Origin: Rhizobium vallis
Lineage (GTDB): Bacteria; Pseudomonadota; Alphaproteobacteria; Rhizobiales; Rhizobiaceae
Length of the DNA stretch: 64,000 nucleotides
Assembly: GCF_003985155.1 (NCBI RefSeq)
Contig: NZ_ML133693.1
Location: forward strand, 186,001 to 250,000
Direction of reading: 5' to 3'
Positions 45,838 to 55,142 of the stretch are shown piece by piece. The position numbers and the translations under genes are program-made. Position 1 is the stretch's first letter, and each line of letters starts with the position of its first letter. Under the pieces are notes generated by a model that was not told the origin of the DNA, made no database searches, and saw only the letters and a program-made list of their open reading frames with translations.

Positions 45838-47490
45838 CTATGGTCTTGGCTGGCTTGCGGATGCTTCCGCCTCAGCAACGAAATCGCCGATCGCCTCAAC
45901 CGAAAGCGGCCTGCTAACCAGATAGCCTTGAAGCCTGTCGCAGCCAACGCTGCGCAGCCATCTCGCCTGATCGGACGTCTCCACCCCTTCGGCCGTCACT
46001 CGCATATCGAGGTCATGTGCGAGATTGACGATGCAGCGGACGATTGCCTGGCTTTTCAAATCGCTTTCGAGGTCGGTGATAAAGTATCTGTCGATTTTTA
46101 TCGTATCGAAAGGGAAGGTCTTGAGATAGCTGAGGGATGAATAATCGGTCCCGAAATCATCAAGAGAGATTCGTATCCCCAGCACATTGAGGGTATTCAA
46201 GGTGTCGATGTTGTTGACGGTTCGCTCGAGCAGCACGGTTTCGGTTATCTCGAGTTCCAGACGGTCGGGCGGCAGGCCGACCAGGTCCAGTGTATGGGAT
46301 ACGCGGTCGGTGAGGCCGCTTGTCAAGAATTCAGCCGCGGATAAATTGACCGCGACAGTGTAGGTCTCTGGCCACTTCATCGCCTCGCGACATGCCTGCT
46401 CCAAAACCCATGCACCAATTTCCGGCATCAACCCATCGGCTTCGGCCACCGGAATGAAGGCCGCGGGTGGAATGGTTCCTAGCAGGGGGTGGCGCCATCG
46501 GAGCAATGCTTCGAAGCCGAAAATCCGGCCGCCTTCCGCAATGGGCTGGTACTCCATGAAAAATTGCTGCTGGACCAGAGCCATGCGAAGGCTGCGGCGC
46601 AACAGTTCGCGCTGCTCCAACGATTCAAGCATTGAGGGATCGAACGGTTTTGCGCGGCCGCGTCCTTCTTTCTTCGCGGCATAAAGTGCGACATCAGACG
46701 ACTTCATGAGCTGCTCCGGACTGACCCCGTCCAATGGCGCAGCTGATGTACCGATGCTCACACCGACAAACAGCGCGATGCCGTCTATCGTGAAGGGCTT
46801 CTTGAACGCGTCCACTAAGGCTTCCGCCAGCCCATGCCCTTTGGCGGGATGCCCCGAGCCCATGGAAATGACCATGAATTCGTCTCCCGCCAATCGGTAG
46901 GCTCTGTCATCGCTGGTAAGGCACCCTTGAATGCGGCTCGCAGCGAGCTGAAGAAGCTTGTCGCCGGCCGGATGCCCGAGCGTATCGTTCACGGGCTTGA
47001 AATCGTCGAGGTCGAGCTGCATCAAGGACAGAGCTTCTCCCGAGGCCGTGGCCTCATGCAGCGACGCGGCAAGATCGTCGCTGAACTGACGTCGGTTCGG
47101 AAGCCCGGTCAGCGGATCGTGAGTGGCCAGATGCAAAAGAGTTGCCAGATCGTCGCCGTTGCGTTCCTCAGACCGAACCACGGCAAACAATTCTCCGATC
47201 CGATAGATCGTGATGCCGTGCGATCCCGGCTTGTCCGGATCCAGCGATATGCGCAAAGGCCGAGCGGCGTCGCCGATCGAACGAGCAGCGAGCGTGATCT
47301 CTGACTGGTCTAATTCTGGAAAATGCTCCCAAAGCGATGCTGCCGGAGTCACGGAAGCAGGCAGCGGATTGCCTAGCAAACTCTCGACGGGATTGAATTC
47401 GCGATCAAAAAACAACAGCCCATCGGCCGGATGCAAAGCTTTTGCCTCTGTTTCTTCCACGGGCGAGTGAGCCGCACGATTTCTTCCCAT
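45838..47490 (-). CDS. GGDEF-EAL cyclic-di-GMP signalling protein
   Basis: A 550-residue cytoplasmic protein. N-terminal PAS-like region (residues 20-110), GGDEF at 118-285 with the active-site variant 'LAGDEFMV', and EAL at 300-540. The EAL residues needed for catalysis appear complete: Glu in 'FEALLRW', Asn in 'AVNLSAAEF', Glu in 'LEITETVLL', Asp pair in 'LDDFGTDYSS', Lys in 'IKIDRYF', Glu in 'AEGVETSDQ' and Gln in 'LQGYLVS'. It is therefore probably a phosphodiesterase, with the AGDEF domain either catalytic or GTP-sensing. It precedes the partner-switching genes with a 36-base gap and is likely cotranscribed. Confidence 0.93.
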   Translation of the reverse strand: MGRNRAAHSPVEETEAKALHPADGLLFFDREFNPVESLLGNPLPASVTPAASLWEHFPELDQSEITLAARSIGDAARPLRISLDPDKPGSHGITIYRIGELFAVVRSEERNGDDLATLLHLATHDPLTGLPNRRQFSDDLAASLHEATASGEALSLMQLDLDDFKPVNDTLGHPAGDKLLQLAASRIQGCLTSDDRAYRLAGDEFMVISMGSGHPAKGHGLAEALVDAFKKPFTIDGIALFVGVSIGTSAAPLDGVSPEQLMKSSDVALYAAKKEGRGRAKPFDPSMLESLEQRELLRRSLRMALVQQQFFMEYQPIAEGGRIFGFEALLRWRHPLLGTIPPAAFIPVAEADGLMPEIGAWVLEQACREAMKWPETYTVAVNLSAAEFLTSGLTDRVSHTLDLVGLPPDRLELEITETVLLERTVNNIDTLNTLNVLGIRISLDDFGTDYSSLSYLKTFPFDTIKIDRYFITDLESDLKSQAIVRCIVNLAHDLDMRVTAEGVETSDQARWLRSVGCDRLQGYLVSRPLSVEAIGDFVAEAEASASQPRP

Positions 47491-47897
47491 GTCCCCGGGC
47501 TTTCTCCAGTCGAACGTCCTGGCAGGCAGGTGGAACCCAACTATAGTGCAACTTAGGAGCGTTTTGAACCTATATTAGGCATGCCTGATTAACAATCCCC
47601 AAAAGCATTGCCATGAGGCAATGCCAAGCCACGCCGTGAAATCTTCAGTGTCACGCGCCCGTCCAAACGCGTTCCAGCGCAGGTCTTCAATCCATCACAT
47701 TGGACGGGATGATCTTAGGCCGAGTCGGCTTGAAATCTCAACCGCGGCGGCGATCTCCTCAAGGTTCCATGACACCCTCCCCTTTTCCGAAGCGTCCTCA
47801 TGGCAGGATTGAACGCCCGGAAAAGTGGTCGTTGCCGAGTGAGCACAAGTCGCTGATACTCGATGCTTAAGCTCGCGGTCACAACGAGAATGACTCA
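47491..47897. other. Gene-free region with palindrome and hairpin
   Basis: About 400 bases. AGGCATGCCT (47577-47586) is a perfect 10-bp palindrome; read on the - strand it is followed by TAATAT, which may be part of the promoter for the GGDEF-EAL operon. GCATTGCC-ATGA-GGCAATGC at 47605-47624 can form an 8-bp hairpin with no T-run. No coding frame is supported. Confidence 0.5.
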
Positions 47898-48398
47898 ATG
47901 ATTTCATTAAGGCCGATGCGGGAAAGCGAATATTCCGCCTATCTCGCTTATTTTATCCCTGAATATGCGGCCGAAATTTCGTCAAACTACGGATTTTCGG
48001 AACTTCATTCGCTTTCCCAGGCGAAACGGGAAATTGCAGCCGACCTCCCTGACGGCGTCAATTCGAGCGGGCAAGTCTTGCTCTGCTTGGTCGATCAATC
48101 GGAACGCCCTGAAATGCTTATCGGATACCTCTGGTACAAGCCGGACTCGGCCATGCGCTCAGCATTCATCAACGATTTTCACATCTTTGCCGCCCACCAG
48201 GGTAAAGGCCTTGGCAAACAGGCCTTGGAGGTTCTGGAAGGCGAACTGCAAGGCAAAGGTATTGAACAAATAAAGCTGCGGGTCGCTGCGGACAACGAAC
48301 GCGCCCGCCATGTTTATGAGGTCACGGGCTTTCGCGTGACCGGGGTCAACATGAGCAAAGCCATCGCGTCGGCAGGACCGGCGACACGGCTGACCTGA
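47898..48398 (+). CDS. GNAT-family N-acetyltransferase
   Basis: A 166-residue acetyltransferase. Motif A of GNAT proteins is seen as 'DFHIFAAHQGKGLGKQALEVLE' (Q-G-K-G-L-G binds acetyl-CoA), followed by 'IKLRVAADNERARHVYEVTGF'. The N-terminal 'LRPMRESEYSAYL' is usual. The substrate is unknown; small-molecule or protein acetylation are both possible. It converges on the AraC-type gene, 33 bases away. Confidence 0.9.
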   Translation: MISLRPMRESEYSAYLAYFIPEYAAEISSNYGFSELHSLSQAKREIAADLPDGVNSSGQVLLCLVDQSERPEMLIGYLWYKPDSAMRSAFINDFHIFAAHQGKGLGKQALEVLEGELQGKGIEQIKLRVAADNERARHVYEVTGFRVTGVNMSKAIASAGPATRLT

Positions 48399-48431
48399 AG
48401 GGCGCCGCCAAATGGCCGAAAGAAGCCTACC

Positions 48432-49388
48432 CTACCGGGCGGCGCCAGGCGTATCGCCAAAGCGTCGACGGAAACAGCGGTTGAAATATGAGATGTCACT
48501 GAACCCGACCTCGTAGGCGATCTCGCTGATCCTCTTGGACGCATGACGCGGATCATTCAGCATGGTTTTTGCGCGCAGCAGGCGCTGCTCGAGAACACGC
48601 TCGGAAAATCCGGACCCGGTCGCGGCCAGGAGATCCTGTATGTAGCGAGCCGAGAGCTGGAGCTTGCGACCGATAAACTCAGCCGAAAGCTCGGGATTGG
48701 AGAAATCTGTGCGGATATGCGAAAGGACAGCCTCCAAGCGCGCTGCGCGCAAGCCGGTCAAGCCAGCGAGTTCCGCTTCGTCTCCCTTTGCGCCGGTGAC
48801 CAGCCCAACGAGATCGATGATGGTCGCTGCAACATGGTCAGTCAGCGTCGGCGAAGCGGGCAGATCACCTGTGTCGAAAAGCATGAGATAGTTGCGCAGC
48901 AGACGGAGCGCTTCGGCGTCGTGTCTGGCGACAAGGCCCTGCTTGTCGTTGATCCTGGCGAAAGGAACATCCAAAAGCTTCTTCGCAATGCCAAGATGTA
49001 TCCAGCTATTATGATCTTGGCCTAAAATCGTCTGCGGCTCGCCCGCATCGAGGAATGCTTCGCCCGGCTTCAATTCAATATCGTTCTGCCGGTAATTGCC
49101 CCCGATCGCTGTAGGGCTTGTGTTGATGACAAGCGAATAGCAGTCGTGCGTGTCGGCAAGGATACTTTGCCGGGAGCGCGTGACGCGGTTGATGGTCCCG
49201 GTCATTTTTGCATAGACCAGTCCGCCAATATGCGAAGCTTCGAATTTGGCATAGAATGGATCCTTGTCAGAGATCCCAAATTCGACAGAAGCGATATCGG
49301 CAGTATATATATCGCGCCACAATGAAAAACGTGCTTCGTTTCCTAAATGCGCAGGTAGATCAGCGGATGAGAAAATATTATTTCGCAA
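48432..49388 (-). CDS. AraC-family transcriptional regulator
   Basis: A regulator of about 318 residues. The N-terminal part resembles the AraC-binding-like domain ('LPAHLGNEARFSLWRDIY', 'GEAFLDAGEP'); the C-terminal double helix-turn-helix is at about 230-315, with 'LSAEFIGRKLQLSARYIQDLL' and 'RISEIAYEVGFSDISYFNRCFRRRFG'. The start is uncertain: TTG 49388 has AAAGGG eight bases upstream, whereas the outermost TTG at 49415 has no site. AT-rich DNA precedes the gene. The target is not evident. Confidence 0.88.
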   Translation of the reverse strand: MRNNIFSSADLPAHLGNEARFSLWRDIYTADIASVEFGISDKDPFYAKFEASHIGGLVYAKMTGTINRVTRSRQSILADTHDCYSLVINTSPTAIGGNYRQNDIELKPGEAFLDAGEPQTILGQDHNSWIHLGIAKKLLDVPFARINDKQGLVARHDAEALRLLRNYLMLFDTGDLPASPTLTDHVAATIIDLVGLVTGAKGDEAELAGLTGLRAARLEAVLSHIRTDFSNPELSAEFIGRKLQLSARYIQDLLAATGSGFSERVLEQRLLRAKTMLNDPRHASKRISEIAYEVGFSDISYFNRCFRRRFGDTPGAAR

Positions 49389-49525
49389 TTGATAAGACCC
49401 TTTATATTTATTCAAAAAATTACAAATGCAATCTGATTAAATGGAAATGGGCTTTCGCCTCCAGCTTGCCTTTGCAGTTCTAGTAAACAAGAGAGAGCGG
49501 GCGAACAGCGTTCGCCCTCCCTGGC

Positions 49526-49873
49526 TCATTTCGTGATGATCTTGCCGTTCGGCAGTTCCACGCCGATGACGTCATCGACGCTACCGGCACCGGTCTCTCC
49601 AGCGGGTGCGACACTCGCGGCCGATAGAGCGTTCGTGTTGAGGGCATTGTTGCTAAGCGCGTTATTCGACAGAGCGTTGTTGGACAATGCATTGTTCGAT
49701 AAGGCGTTGTTGCTCAGAGCATTGTTGGAGAGAGCGTTCGCTGTGATGGCATTGGAGGTAATGGCATTAGAGGTAATCGCGTTGGAGGTGATGGCATTGC
49801 TAACGATTTCCGCAGATGCCGGAACCGCGGACACTGTGAGAAGTGCGGCGACGACGAGTTGACGGACTTTCAT
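49526..49873 (-). CDS. Secreted five-residue-repeat protein (NAITS/NALSN repeats)
   Basis: A 115-residue protein with a signal peptide (residues 1-21, cleavage near 'VPASA-EIV') and about twelve tandem five-residue repeats: four 'NAITS'-like units then seven or more 'NALSN' units, each with Ile/Leu in the third place. The rest is a short acidic C-terminus. The spacing recalls pentapeptide-repeat beta helices, but the order N-A-L differs from the canonical A-N-L. ATG 49873 is preferred because AAGGA lies seven bases upstream; ATG 49879 is directly adjacent to it. The gene follows the ADYC-domain gene by 95 bases on the same strand. Confidence 0.75.
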   Translation of the reverse strand: MKVRQLVVAALLTVSAVPASAEIVSNAITSNAITSNAITSNAITANALSNNALSNNALSNNALSNNALSNNALSNNALNTNALSAASVAPAGETGAGSVDDVIGVELPNGKIITK

Positions 49874-49968
49874 GATCATTTCCTTTTGTTTGAACGGAAC
49901 CGAGGACAATCCAGCGGTTTTGAAATTCCTGCGCTTCAAGGATTTGAAGACAGGAAGCGGTGTTGCCG

Positions 49969-50826
49969 CTAGCGGGAGCGGTTGAAAATCAATGCCTTGC
50001 CGAATAGTCCGGCTTTGGCGTTCTCGGCCGTGCAAGGCGCCGGACCGAGCCGGTTGGCAAGGCGCGGGCAGGAGTTCTGCAGGTCCTCGAGCGTCATCTT
50101 TTCAGGGACGCGGGTATGGGCGACGCAGACGGCGCCTGTGGCACTCCATGCCGCTTCGAAACTCAGGTCATCCCGGCCGGAGCTCTCCGCCTCCTGCTCA
50201 ATGCCGCGATCGTCGTAAATGTCGATCTTCATGCCGGTTCGGGTCGTGGCGTGGTCGCCGCAATAGTCAGCTCGGACCATATTGACGCAGGCGCGGTGGT
50301 ATTCCGCCAGATCCGTCCCGTCGGACAGTGTTTTCCAGGGCTTGTAACCGAAGCGGACGCACTTCCCCTGGGCTCCGGCCGAACATGTGAGGGTGAAGCC
50401 GGACTGCGAAATCATCTTCCCCTCCGAATTCCATTGCCCCTTGAGCGGAAACATCCAACGATTTCCATCAGGATCGGGATCGCAGAGTTCGACCGGTGTT
50501 GGGCCATCGACAACGGTGACCTTGTGCAGCAACACCTCGCCATCGGGATCGCGGCTGTCGGTCACGATGTCATCAACGCGGACACGGTGGGCAACGGCAT
50601 CGCCGGACAAGCGCAGCGACAGGGTCGCGCCAACGAGTTCCTTGCCCTGAAGAACCTTGCCGCTCGAAAAGGTAAGTCGGAACGCAGTTCCCACAACTTC
50701 GGTCTTCTCGATCCGCTCGGGCTGCGGCGCAGTTGCGGTAGCGAGTGTTGGAGCGCTTGCAAATGCCGCACAGAAGAACAGAGCGCCGGCAGCGCATTTG
50801 ATAAATGTTCTCACAATCATGGCCAC
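49969..50826 (-). CDS. ADYC-domain secreted protein
   Basis: A 285-residue protein with a signal peptide (residues 1-30) and a cysteine-containing C-terminal domain carrying the name-giving motif in 'MVRADYCGDHATTRTG'. Other conserved-looking parts are 'FTLTCSAGAQGKCVRFGYKPW', 'YHRACVNMVR' and 'DDLSFEAAWSATGAVCVAHTRV'. Six or more Cys suggest disulfide bonds in the periplasm or outside. ADYC-domain proteins have no established function as far as I know and, in myxobacteria, can occur with asparagine-rich short repeats. Here the repeats are on the adjacent gene, so the two proteins probably act together. Confidence 0.8.
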   Translation of the reverse strand: MAMIVRTFIKCAAGALFFCAAFASAPTLATATAPQPERIEKTEVVGTAFRLTFSSGKVLQGKELVGATLSLRLSGDAVAHRVRVDDIVTDSRDPDGEVLLHKVTVVDGPTPVELCDPDPDGNRWMFPLKGQWNSEGKMISQSGFTLTCSAGAQGKCVRFGYKPWKTLSDGTDLAEYHRACVNMVRADYCGDHATTRTGMKIDIYDDRGIEQEAESSGRDDLSFEAAWSATGAVCVAHTRVPEKMTLEDLQNSCPRLANRLGPAPCTAENAKAGLFGKALIFNRSR

Positions 50827-51105
50827 GCGATCACAAAAAATACCGCAACGGCTCTTGCGCGTAGGCGCGGGTGATGGTGGGGACGAATATCCATGGACGG
50901 TCTCGAAATCGAAGATCTATGAAAGAGCGCGTCGCGCCGTGACCAACGACGTCTAAAGGACGCTCCCGGCGTCGTCGTCACCCGCAAGTATGACGTCTTA
51001 GCTTTGCCTCCCGGCGGAGCCTGCGCCATGCAAGCTTTCGATTGCATATCTTGCAATATTCCTGCCAGTGTCTGGCTGGCACGAAGCGATTGCGCAGGGG
51101 ACCGC

Positions 51106-52272
51106 ATGAGTAGACTGGGTGACGAAATACTGTCGTCGATCATCGGCGATATCTATGATTGCGCCTTGAGCCCGGAAGGCTGGACGGGCGTCATGACCCG
51201 CATCACCAGTACCATCGACGCGGCCTATACGACGATTGCCCTCACCAGCGTCACGGACAGTCGAGGTAGATTTGCGGCTCAGTCTCCCTGGGACGCCGAG
51301 CAGTTGAGAGCGCTGCAGGACTATGAGCTCGACGCAATACCGGGCCTGAGGGCCGCGGTCATTGGCGACATCGATCTGCCGCAGCGGACATTGTCTGTCG
51401 TTAGCGAAGGCGAGCTGGAGGAATCCGCATTCTTTCAGGAATGGGCAAAACCTCAAGGTTTGCGCGAGGCGTGTACGACGAAGTTCGTCCATACCGCCGA
51501 CCGGATCGGATTATTCAGTACGACGACGTGGGCGAACCGGCCGCCCATCAGCACCGAAGAACAGCGCTTTCTGGCTTTGCTTTCACCGCACCTGCGCCGA
51601 GCTTCCCTGATTGGCGACCTCCTGGATCAGACGCGCGTCACCACCGGCATATATCGCGGTGTTCTCGACAGCCTCGCAGTTCCCGTCATTCTCGCAGGTG
51701 CAGACGGGGCGATTCTTCACGCCAATGCCCATGCGGCAAAAATGCTTGACGAGCGTGTCCTTCTGCGCTCGCGAAACGGCGTTCTTCAGGCACAGACGCC
51801 TGTGGTTTCACGTGCATTGCTGGAAGCGATAGAGGCGGCAGCCCGTGCGGACGCCCTGCTGGGGTCGCGTGGTATCGGCCTTCCGATTTCCACACCCGGG
51901 CAGCCTCCGGCGGTCGCCTATATCCTGCCGTTGAGCGAAGGGACGGCGCGAGCAGCCTTTAGGCCGGCCTGCGCTGCCGTGTTCATATCGACCACCATTT
52001 CAGCTTCTCCTCCGCCGGAAGACGTGTTGATCACGCTTTACGATCTGACCCCGGCCGAGGCGCGCGTCGTCCTGCAGATCGGCAGAGGATTGAATGCTGC
52101 GCAATGTGCCGCCGCTCTGGCAATCAGCGAGAATACGCTGAAGACCCATCTCGGCCGGGTCTATGCAAAGACCTCGACTGCCCGTCAGGCCGATCTCGTC
52201 GCCCTCGTCTCGACGATCGCATCACCAATCATGCACGGGATGTCGCTGGCGACGTCGGCCGATACCACGTGA
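51106..52272 (+). CDS. LuxR-family transcriptional regulator
   Basis: A 388-residue protein with a C-terminal LuxR helix-turn-helix ('YDLTPAEARVVLQIGRGLNAAQCAAALAISENTLKTHLGRVYAKTS', shortened here to its ends: YDLTPAEARV ... KTHLGRVYAK). The N-terminal 300 residues have a PAS-like stretch near 185-290 ('AVPVILAGADGAILHANAHA'), so it probably senses a small molecule or cofactor. ATG 51106 follows CAGGGG; an upstream ATG at 51004 is in frame but has poor context. It is divergent from the ADYC gene, with 279 bases between, and could control it. Confidence 0.85.
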   Translation: MSRLGDEILSSIIGDIYDCALSPEGWTGVMTRITSTIDAAYTTIALTSVTDSRGRFAAQSPWDAEQLRALQDYELDAIPGLRAAVIGDIDLPQRTLSVVSEGELEESAFFQEWAKPQGLREACTTKFVHTADRIGLFSTTTWANRPPISTEEQRFLALLSPHLRRASLIGDLLDQTRVTTGIYRGVLDSLAVPVILAGADGAILHANAHAAKMLDERVLLRSRNGVLQAQTPVVSRALLEAIEAAARADALLGSRGIGLPISTPGQPPAVAYILPLSEGTARAAFRPACAAVFISTTISASPPPEDVLITLYDLTPAEARVVLQIGRGLNAAQCAAALAISENTLKTHLGRVYAKTSTARQADLVALVSTIASPIMHGMSLATSADTT

Positions 52273-52320
52273 TACCGACTGCAGAGCCGATCGTTCGATC
52301 ACGCCAACGGCGACCTGGCC

Positions 52321-53235
52321 TTATGGCACCTGAGCTCCGCTCACCGCGAGATAGACCGAATAAACCGACCGCGTCGCCGCAATAAACAGCCGGTTGCGTC
52401 TGGGCCCGCCGAAGGTGAGGTTGGCAACGGTCTGCGGTACGCGGATCTTGCCGATCAGTTTGCCGGTCGGGTCGAAGCAGTGGACACCATCGGCCGCACT
52501 CGACCAGAGGTTTCCGTTCACGTCGGTGCGGATGCCGTCGGGGATGCCGTTGTCGATCAGGCAGAAGACGCGGCCGTTGGCGAGCCTGTTGCCGTCGACC
52601 ACGTCGAACGCGCGGACGTGGCGTGGCAGGCTTTCGTCGTGGCTTGCCGCCGAATCCGCCACGTAGAGGATCGTTTCGTCGGGCGAGAAGGCAAGGCCGT
52701 TCGGCTGGATGAAATCCTTGACGACAGCCGCGAGCGCGCCGGTCGTTGGGTCGAGCCGGTAGACGTTACGGGCGGGCTGCTCCGACACGGCGCGATAGCC
52801 TTCGTAGTCCGACATGATGCCGTAGGTCGGATCGGTGAACCAGATCGTGCCGTCCGATTTCACCACCACGTCATTCGGCGAATTGAGCTTGGCGCCTTCG
52901 AAGTGGTCGGCGAGCACGGTGATCGAGCCGTCGACCTCGGTGCGCGTGACGCGCCGCCCGCCATGTTCGCAGGAGATCAGCCGTCCCTGCCGATCACGCG
53001 TGTGGCCATTCGCGAAGTTCGAAGGTTGCCGATAGACGGAGACGCCGCTTTCCGGCGTCCATCGCAGCATGCGCTGGTTGGGAATGTCGCTCCACAGCAG
53101 CTGGTTCGCATCGTTGAACCAGACGGGACCCTCCGCCCAGCGACAGCCGGAATAGAGTTCGTCGAGACCGGCGCTCGTCACGATCAACTGCCGGAAGCGC
53201 GGGTCGTGGATTTCGTAAATGCTGGCCTCGGCCAT
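52321..53235 (-). CDS. SMP-30/gluconolactonase family lactonase
   Basis: A 304-residue six-bladed beta-propeller hydrolase. The metal-site Glu is in 'RWAEGPVWF' near residue 34, the Asn in 'LNSPNDVVVKSDGTIWFTDP', and the Asp in 'YVADSAASHDE'. Relatives hydrolyse sugar lactones to aldonates. No signal peptide, so it is cytoplasmic. It is the last gene of the importer operon, 15 bases after the permease, suggesting that a sugar lactone or an oxidised sugar is handled. Confidence 0.92.
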   Translation of the reverse strand: MAEASIYEIHDPRFRQLIVTSAGLDELYSGCRWAEGPVWFNDANQLLWSDIPNQRMLRWTPESGVSVYRQPSNFANGHTRDRQGRLISCEHGGRRVTRTEVDGSITVLADHFEGAKLNSPNDVVVKSDGTIWFTDPTYGIMSDYEGYRAVSEQPARNVYRLDPTTGALAAVVKDFIQPNGLAFSPDETILYVADSAASHDESLPRHVRAFDVVDGNRLANGRVFCLIDNGIPDGIRTDVNGNLWSSAADGVHCFDPTGKLIGKIRVPQTVANLTFGGPRRNRLFIAATRSVYSVYLAVSGAQVP

Positions 53236-53250
53236 TGGCGTTCTTCCCGA

Positions 53251-54201
53251 TTATCGCATGTCGGCCCGGCGACCGCCGGCGAGCATGATGACGCTGATGA
53301 TGATGAGGCCGGTCATGATCAGGCGGATACCCGCGCCGACCCCGTAGGTGTTGAGCATGGACACGACCAGGAACATGAAGAGCGATGCGCCCCAGATGCC
53401 CGGCACGTTGGAATCGCCACCGGCGACCGCCGTGCCGCCGATCACCACGACGGCGATCGACATCAGGAGATATTCCGAGCCCATGTTGAGCGCCGCGCCG
53501 CCGGAGAAACAGGCGAGCAGATAACCGGCGACCGATGCCAGCACGGCGCAGAAGAGATAGGTGACGAAGCGCGTGCCGTCGACCGGAATGCCGGCCATGC
53601 GCGCGGCCGGCATGCTTTGGCCGATCGCCGAGATCCAGCGCCCGTAGATCGTCTTCTCGAGCAGGAACCAGGCCAGCAGCGAGACGAGGAGTGCGACGAT
53701 CGCCACGTTGGGTACGCCGAGCGTATTCGACGTGGTGAATTCCGCCAGCACGCTCGGAGGCTTGATGCGCAATCCCCGGTTCGTCCAGATCGCGGCGGAT
53801 TGCACGATGAAGCTCGTTGAAAGTGTCGCGATGATCGGCGGAATGCGCAGCGCCTTGATGAGCGCATAGTTGCAGAGGCCGACGACCAGGCCGATGACGA
53901 GGGCGACGAGAAGACCGGGCAGGATCAAGCCGTTTTCGACATTCATCAGCTTCAGCGCCACCGTGCCGGCAAGCGTCATGGTGGCGGGAACCGACAGATC
54001 GATATTGCCGGGACCGAGCGTGATGACGAACATCTGGCCGATGCCGACGATGACCGAGAAGGCGGCGAAGGTGAGTGCTGCTTGCGACAGGCCGAGCGTG
54101 CTCGCCCCGAGCGTCACCATGATCGTCAGGAACCAGACGACGAACGCGGCAAGCCACGACCAGATCCAGGGCTTGGAGAACAGGCGGAGCAATGGGGTCA
54201 T
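53251..54201 (-). CDS. Sugar ABC transporter permease 2
   Basis: A 316-residue inner-membrane subunit with eight or more helices. 'ITLGPGNIDLSVPATMTLAG' is the BPD_transp_2 signature and 'IAVVVIGGTAVAGGDSNVPG' the late motif. ATG 54201 overlaps the stop of the preceding permease by four bases; longer open frames upstream are out of keeping with this. It forms a heterodimer with the other permease. Confidence 0.92.
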   Translation of the reverse strand: MTPLLRLFSKPWIWSWLAAFVVWFLTIMVTLGASTLGLSQAALTFAAFSVIVGIGQMFVITLGPGNIDLSVPATMTLAGTVALKLMNVENGLILPGLLVALVIGLVVGLCNYALIKALRIPPIIATLSTSFIVQSAAIWTNRGLRIKPPSVLAEFTTSNTLGVPNVAIVALLVSLLAWFLLEKTIYGRWISAIGQSMPAARMAGIPVDGTRFVTYLFCAVLASVAGYLLACFSGGAALNMGSEYLLMSIAVVVIGGTAVAGGDSNVPGIWGASLFMFLVVSMLNTYGVGAGIRLIMTGLIIISVIMLAGGRRADMR

Positions 54202-55142
54202 CGGCGTTTCTCCTGCTTCTCCAGGCGGTTCAGCATCAGGCGGAGCGCCAGCACGATGATCAGGATCGCGCCCTGAGCCCCGATCTGCCAGTCGGGCGAG
54301 ATGCGCAGGAAGGACAGGAACGAGCCGGCAAGGGTCAGCGTCAGCGCGCCGATGACGGCGCCGATCGGTGAGACGCGGCCGCCGATGAACTCGCCGCCGC
54401 CGAGGATCACGCCGGCGATGGACAAAAGCGTGTAGCGCAGGGCGATATTGGCATCGGCCGAGGTGGTCAGGCCGACGAGGGCGACGCCGGCGAGCACGGC
54501 GAAGAGGCCGGCAAGACCATAGGCGCTGGCGCGCGCCGCGACGATCGACCAGCCGGCGCGCTCGACCGAGCGCTGATTGCCGCCGATGCCGCGGATCAGC
54601 ACGCCGAGCGAGGACCGCATGACGAGAAGATCGGCGACGACGGCGATGGCGATGCTGGCGACGATCGCCATCGGCGCCAGCGGCGGCTTGACGGTCATCA
54701 GCCAGCGCACCCAATCCGGCGCTTGGCCGCCAGGTGCCGGCAGAAGCAGCACGGCGAGGCCGCCCCAGACGAAACTCATGCCGAGGGTCACGACGATGGA
54801 CGGCAGATTGCGCAGATGGATGATGACGCCGAGCGCCGCATAGGTCGCGATCGCGCCGGCAAGGATCAGGACGCCGGTCACGGGGGCATCGCGCAGAAAG
54901 GTCGCGGTGACGCAGGCGACGAAGCTGACGAAGGTGCCCATCGAGAGATCGAGATCGTTCACCGCCATCACCAGCATCTGGGCGATCGTGGCAAGCGCGA
55001 TGGGTACAGCCAGGTTGAACAGCAGGTTGAGCCCTACATAGCTCACGGCGCGCGGCTGCATCCAGAAGACGGCGGCGAGCAGCAGCGTCAGCGACAAGGC
55101 GGGAATGGCGAGGCGCATGGCATCGGACGAAAGCCGGAACAT
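54198..55142 (-). CDS. Sugar ABC transporter permease 1
   Basis: A 314-residue partner permease. 'VMAVNDLDLSMGTFVSFV' is the signature and 'SIAGVILGGGEFIGGRVSPIGAV' the late motif. Its start shares a base with the ATPase stop and its stop overlaps the next permease. Paired permeases distinguish this importer from the other two sugar importers in the window, which have one. Confidence 0.92.
   Translation of the reverse strand: MFRLSSDAMRLAIPALSLTLLLAAVFWMQPRAVSYVGLNLLFNLAVPIALATIAQMLVMAVNDLDLSMGTFVSFVACVTATFLRDAPVTGVLILAGAIATYAALGVIIHLRNLPSIVVTLGMSFVWGGLAVLLLPAPGGQAPDWVRWLMTVKPPLAPMAIVASIAIAVVADLLVMRSSLGVLIRGIGGNQRSVERAGWSIVAARASAYGLAGLFAVLAGVALVGLTTSADANIALRYTLLSIAGVILGGGEFIGGRVSPIGAVIGALTLTLAGSFLSFLRISPDWQIGAQGAILIIVLALRLMLNRLEKQEKRR

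Noticed and set aside
47605..47624. Hairpin considered as an intrinsic terminator
   Set aside because: No T-run on either strand and no gene ends nearby.
49620..49830. Regular short DNA repeats of about 15 bp, CRISPR-like at first sight
   Set aside because: The period equals five codons, the repeats are contiguous with no spacers and lie inside a coding frame with signal peptide and ribosome site.
51077..51093. Sigma-54-like TGGCACG ... TTGC upstream of the LuxR-type gene
   Set aside because: The GG to GC distance is 12 bases rather than the required 10.
52480..53820. Open frame of 446 codons on the + strand
   Set aside because: Antisense to the SMP-30 lactonase and permease genes; composition rich in Arg/Asp/Gly typical of shadow frames.
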